A stretch of DNA of 64,000 bases from Toxorhynchites rutilus septentrionalis. Lineage: Eukaryota; Arthropoda; Insecta; Diptera; Culicidae. The position numbers and the translations under genes are program-made. The notes beneath the pieces are model-generated. The model was not told where the DNA came from and ran no database searches. It saw nothing but the letters and a program-made list of their open reading frames with translations. Below, in pieces: positions 60,180 to 64,000 of this stretch. The stretch's first letter is position 1, and each line of letters starts with the position of its first letter. The DNA is taken from the NCBI RefSeq assembly GCF_029784135.1, contig NC_073746.1, positions 228,111,882-228,175,881 on the forward strand. The letters run 5' to 3'.

Positions 60180-60745
60180 ATGCGGCTACTGGAAAACTGG
60201 GAATTGTAGTCAGGTGATAAACTATCGTGGAGTATCTTTACTTTGCTACCTCATCAAGGTGTTTGAAACATCGATGGATAATGACCTATACAACGCTGCG
60301 TCATCTTTTATCTTCGAAGGACAACATGGATTTATGAAACATCGCTCGCCCACAACGAATCTCATGTGCTAAGTCGTCGCACTGTCCCGTGAAACTGAAG
60401 CGAGACAGCAGGTTGACGCAGTGTATGTCGACTTCGTGAAAGCCTTCGATACTGTCCCGCATTTTCGACATAACATCTGGTGTACCACTGGGTAGCGTTT
60501 TGGGACCAATGTTATTCAGCATCTTCATTAACGACTTGTGTTCACTGCTTTCATCGTCCAAACTTGCATTCGCTGATGACATTAAAATCTACCGGGTGAT
60601 CTCATCTCCTTTGAATTGCTTACTGCTACAAGAAGACATCAATAGAATGCTGGAATGGTGTGACGACAACGGAATGAGGGTGCAAGATTCCATTGACTGT
60701 CCTGAACTTCTCGCACAGGTTCCTTTATACACTCGACAATAAAAA
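60180..60745 (+). pseudogene. Jockey-like RT relic, second copy
   Basis: N-Y-R-G-V-S-L-L-C, I-K-V-F-E-T, G-Q-H-G-F-M-K-H-R-S-P-T-T-N, then (other frame) Y-V-D-F-V-K-A-F-D-T-V and F-S-I-F-I-N-D-L then L-A-F-A-D-D-I-K-I-Y at about 60563. A deletion removes the segment between the first and second catalytic blocks. Inactive. Confidence 0.8.
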
Positions 60746-61168
60746 AATTAGAGGAACAGAGTGCGAAGTCGTAAAGGTAAAGTGATGTTTGACATGCTGT
60801 AACTTCGTGAAAAACTAACGCATACCAATGGGATATACTACAACTACAACTTCCAGGTGTTAGAACATTTTACGTACACATTGGTGTGTGTATCTTGGTG
60901 TGTGTAGGTGAAATGGACAACAATACCAAGAAGAAAAAAAAATAGTGTTCTCTGATTTTTCAAAGATTTTTTGGACTAACACAATTTTTTGCTAACCAAC
61001 TCAACAGCAAATCCAATTAACCTTATCAACCAGCTTTCATTTGGTTCCTAGAACGTTCCTGTAGGACCTTTGCATACAGAAATATTTCAATTTGAATGAA
61101 AATTCCCTAAACTATTCCCTAAACATCTGTAAACGGTTATATCGATACGTTTAGCCGTTTTTTCTAGC
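60746..61168. other. Unassigned intergenic stretch
   Basis: A TGGTGTGTGTA repeat near 60880-60907 is the only structure noticed. Confidence 0.35.
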
Positions 61169-61408
61169 CGATGCATGTCGTATCAGAAGTGCAAAATGCT
61201 ACGCGACTCTCAAAATGAACGATTCATAACTTTCGTGTTCATGCACGTGAAGGTACGAGGATTACAAGAAGTGATGTGATTATACTCACACGTATACATA
61301 CGCATTTCCACCAATACACGTACTCCTCACCCACAAGCTCGAAAAGACGAAAGTTACGAATCATTCATCCTGAGAGTCGCGTGTACTTCTGGTACGATTT
61401 GCGATGAA
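61169..61408. mobile_element. MITE or foldback with about 75-bp inverted arms
   Basis: The left arm (61169-61245) contains CGACTCTCAAAATGAACGAT and TAACTTTCGT, and the right arm (61330-61408) is its inverse with mismatches. About 85 bp between. No coding capacity. Confidence 0.68.
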
Positions 61409-61632
61409 GTGCTTCTCTAATTTACTCAAAATTTAGAAAAAAAAAATGAAACGTTCACAAAAGTGTAAGGGACACACTAGGCTTACAATTTGCCTGCAAA
61501 CATAAGAATTTACTGCAACATTTGCAAAATTACGGATGACTTTCTAAAACACTACAAAAACCCTGTTTTTGGCACTTTTTGAAATGGATGTGAAAAATTT
61601 AAGTTAATTTAACTTTAAATTAACTTTATACA

Positions 61633-62091
61633 GAACTAGCTGACCCGGCAAACTTCGTCCCGCCCAAAATTTGTTTTTTGTTATCAATACCTATAAACAT
61701 TCACGTTTTCTTATTAAGCGCAAGATTCATGAGTCCAATCGCAGAACTGTTCATTGATTGTTCTTCTAATCGACCCAGTTGAATTCGCCTTTTACTTTAA
61801 AATTCCTAGTACTTCATTATCATTATAATATAAGACTATTTTCAGACACAATTCTCGTTCAAGATTTTTCAACCACTTGCCAATAACATGTTTCTCCGTT
61901 ACATGGAAGAAATGTTTGATACAAAAAATATGATAGAATAAAGACATACCCTTCCCTTCTTCCCCCCTTAGAGAGGGGGGAGGAATGTCTATTCATTATA
62001 GAAACGTTTCGTGCCCCCTAAAATCTTCACATGCCAAATTTCAATCCATTTGCTTGGTTAGCTTTCGAGTTATGCAGAAAGGGCCTGGCCG
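61633..62091 (+). repeat. Dispersed repeat, second copy, without the BEL insertion
   Basis: CTAGCTGACCCGGCAAACTTCG start, and similarity continuing through the site where the first copy (3339-3465 + 9821-10494) is interrupted. Truncated at about 62083, before the tail, by the tandem repeat. Confidence 0.78.
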
Positions 62092-62825
62092 GGTAAGGGA
62101 GTAAAAAGTGCCCCCAAACCAAATCACTAGCTGTATGGCAAATATTGTGGTTTGACGTAGGATCTATAGAGAAAAACGTACTTTTTCGATTATTTCACGC
62201 CATCCTCAAAAGATCCGAGATAAAAATTTGAAAAAAATACTGAATGTGCATCTTACTACGGTGTATCAAAAAAAAATTCATCAAAAATTTTAGTACTAAA
62301 AAAATATTGAAATCTTGAAAATTTTTTTTTTTGGGATTTAGAGATTCAGTACTACTCTAATTCATATTTTAATGTGTTTCTACGGCTTTTCTAGATATGT
62401 GTGATTTTTTTCAGTGTTGCGCGGTATCAAAAAAATTTTTTTTTTTATATTCCCAAAGAGTGGTTAGGTAAGGGAGTAAAAAGTGCCCCCAAACCAAATC
62501 ACTAGCTGTATGGCAAATATTATAAAGGATATTAAATAAGAAATTTTGGCGGTTTTTTTGTACCCCTATGTGGTTTGACGTAGGATCTATAGTGAAAAAC
62601 CTACTTTTTCGTTTATTTCACGCCATCCTCAATAGATCCGAGATAAAAATTTTAAAAAAATACTTAATGTGCATCTTACCACGGTGTATCAAGAAAAATT
62701 ATCAAAAAAATATTTCATCAAAAATTTTAGTACTAAAAAAAATATTTAAATTTTGATTTTTTTTTTGGGATTTAGAGATTCAGTTCTACTCTAATTCATA
62801 TTTAAATGTGCTGTTACGGCTTTTC
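62092..62825. repeat. Two-unit tandem repeat, period about 375 bp
   Basis: Both units start GGTAAGGGAGTAAAAAGTGC (62092 and 62467) and share the ATCACTAGCTGTATGGCAAA and GGTTTGACGTAGGATCTATAG blocks and the ending GATTTAGAGATTCAGT...CTAATTCATATTT. Unit 1 lacks about 46 bp present in unit 2. Confidence 0.85.
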
Positions 62826-63686
62826 CCTCAAATTTCGTTCGCAATATGGCCATGTTCGGTCGTGTTGGGTGGCACGTGGTGCCGTCCTGCTGAAACCACA
62901 TGTCATCCGTATCCATATCTTCAATTTGTGGCAAAAAAAAACGGTTAACATGCGGCCATAGCGCTCACCATTCACAGTTACCGTCTCGCCGTCTTCTTTT
63001 TCAAAGAAATACGGCCCGATGACTCCACCAGACCATAATGCGCACCAAACAGTGACTTTTGGCGAACACAATGGCCTCTCAACAATCACGTGTGGATTTT
63101 CTGAGCCCCATATACGGAAATTTTGGGTGTTCACATAGCCACCGAGCTCGAAATGTGCCTCATGCGAAAATTTAGCATTTTGCTGCTGTTGTTCGTTCAC
63201 CCAATCGACGTATGCCCGACGCATTCCATGGTCAAGTCCAAATGCAAAATTCGCCATAATGATGTGTTTGACAAGCCCAATTGCTGAGCACGCCGTGGAA
63301 TCGAAACATTCGGGTCATCCTCCACACTGGCAGCAACAGCAGCAATATTTTCGGCCGAACGCACATTACGATGATGCACAGGTTTCACAATATCCGCTAC
63401 GAATCCAGTTTGTTCGAATTTACGCACTACATTAGCGATTGTGTGCTCTGTAGGCCGTCCATGACGACCAAAATCCGTCCGTAATGCTCGAAAAACATTT
63501 GCCGGTTTTTCATCATTTTTATAGTATAATTTAACAAATTTAACACGTTATGCGATGCTAAAACGATCCATATTGTAAAATGGCAGACATTCAACTAACG
63601 ATATGACGCTTTGGTTGACAGCTATGTCAAACGGTTGTCAGCGCAGGGCTGTATACTTTCGGAAGCCCGAAATGGAAAACCCTGTA
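62826..63686 (-). pseudogene. mariner relic C
   Basis: Minus strand. N-terminal helix-turn-helix: V-R-K-F-E-Q-T-G-F-V near 63425. Then R-A-Q-Q-L-G-L-S-N-T-S-L-W-R-I (63197-63427). After a frame change: F-S-H-E-A-H-F-E-L-G-G-Y-V-N, where mariners have the first catalytic Asp as S-D-E-A-H (here H-E-A-H, so Asp is lost), then C-A-L-W-S-G-G-V-I-G-P-Y-F-F. The second half is deleted near 62900. Related to the copy at 14469. Confidence 0.82.
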
Positions 63687-64000
63687 TTAGGCTGTCAAAA
63701 AAGTCCTGCGGTATTTTTTTTGAATTTTCATTTCTTCATAAAATTAGTTACAATCATCTGTTTTAAGTCAAATATGTGCCGTTTTGTTCGATCGAGATGC
63801 CAACTTCATAATACCCCTGTTATAGAAGCTCGCTTCCTTATTGGCAAAAAACTCGGATAGCCAATTTTCACAGGCCTCTTTTGTGGCTAACTTCTGACTA
63901 CCTAGCTCGTTCGCCATGGACAAAAACAGGTGGTAGTCACTTGGTGCAAGGTCCGGACTATACGGCGGATGCAAAAGAACCTCCCATCCGAGCTCCCGGA
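63687..64000 (-). mobile_element. mariner D, 3' end, runs off the window
   Basis: The terminal sequence TTAGGCTGTCAAAAAAGTCC follows TA at 63685-63686. The minus-strand frame, open from the window edge to a stop at 63768, encodes H-P-P-Y-S-P-D-L-A-P-S-D-Y-H-L-F (third catalytic Asp present) and the C-terminus. No break seen in the visible part; the rest lies beyond the window. It abuts the end of mariner C. Confidence 0.85.

Noticed and set aside
1..64000. CRISPR arrays, operons, bacterial promoters, rRNA or tRNA genes
   Set aside because: None seen. Splice sites, LTR elements and mariners show a eukaryotic chromosome; the only tRNA-like hint (14397) is a bare B box.

Overview
This is a eukaryotic, almost certainly dipteran window, and its transposon content is most like that of a mosquito (Culicidae). 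It is AT-rich and intron-bearing, and most of it is transposable elements (TEs): BEL/Pao and Ty3/gypsy LTR elements; R4/Dong-like, I-like, Jockey-like and RTE-like non-LTR elements; many mariner/Tc1 copies including a D37E-type Tc1; pogo; and several MITEs. The species is an inference, since nothing here fixes it. No bacterial features are present.

Two host genes can be reconstructed exon by exon, and they lie head to head. (1) Minus strand, 28722 down to 17790: the orthologue of CLASRP (CLK4-associating SR-rich protein, a splicing regulator), 8 coding exons, about 941 aa, with one apparent GC-AG intron. (2) Plus strand, 35058 to 56266: symplekin, the scaffold of the mRNA 3'-end cleavage/polyadenylation machinery, 5 coding exons, about 1170 aa, with a 17.5 kb second intron packed with nested transposons. 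Both proteins act in nuclear mRNA processing. The 6.3 kb between their start codons holds a nearly complete R4/Dong-like retrotransposon.

Layout. 1-3.3 kb: unassigned AT-rich DNA. 3.3-10.5 kb: a dispersed repeat split by a decayed BEL/Pao element. 10.5-16.5 kb: minus-strand mariner-like relics, a minus-strand Jockey-like relic, a plus-strand mariner and an RTE relic. 16.5-28.7 kb: a MITE and CLASRP, whose 6.2 kb third intron holds a foldback element, an unassigned TIR family (called family R here) and mariner copies, one interrupted by a piggyBac-type MITE. 29.5-33.6 kb: the R4/Dong-like element. 35-56.3 kb: symplekin, whose second intron contains, in order, a family R copy interrupted by a tandem pair of I-like LINE copies; a large TIR element with TAA target duplications that carries an intron-containing gene fragment and is itself interrupted by an apparently intact 7.2 kb gypsy element; a pogo relic; a third family R copy; and a mariner relic ending close to symplekin exon 3. 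56.3-64 kb: a Tc1 relic, Jockey-like and RTE-like relics, a long-TIR MITE, a second copy of the dispersed repeat, a two-unit tandem repeat, and two mariners abutting at the window end.

The youngest-looking elements are the gypsy (LTRs identical by eye, open gag and pol), the I-like tandem (two 1.36 kb copies apparently identical) and the R4-like element (one internal stop). The nesting gives a relative order of insertions. Exon coordinates come from reading frames, splice consensus and family conservation. TE class calls come from protein motifs read by eye, and no database search was possible.
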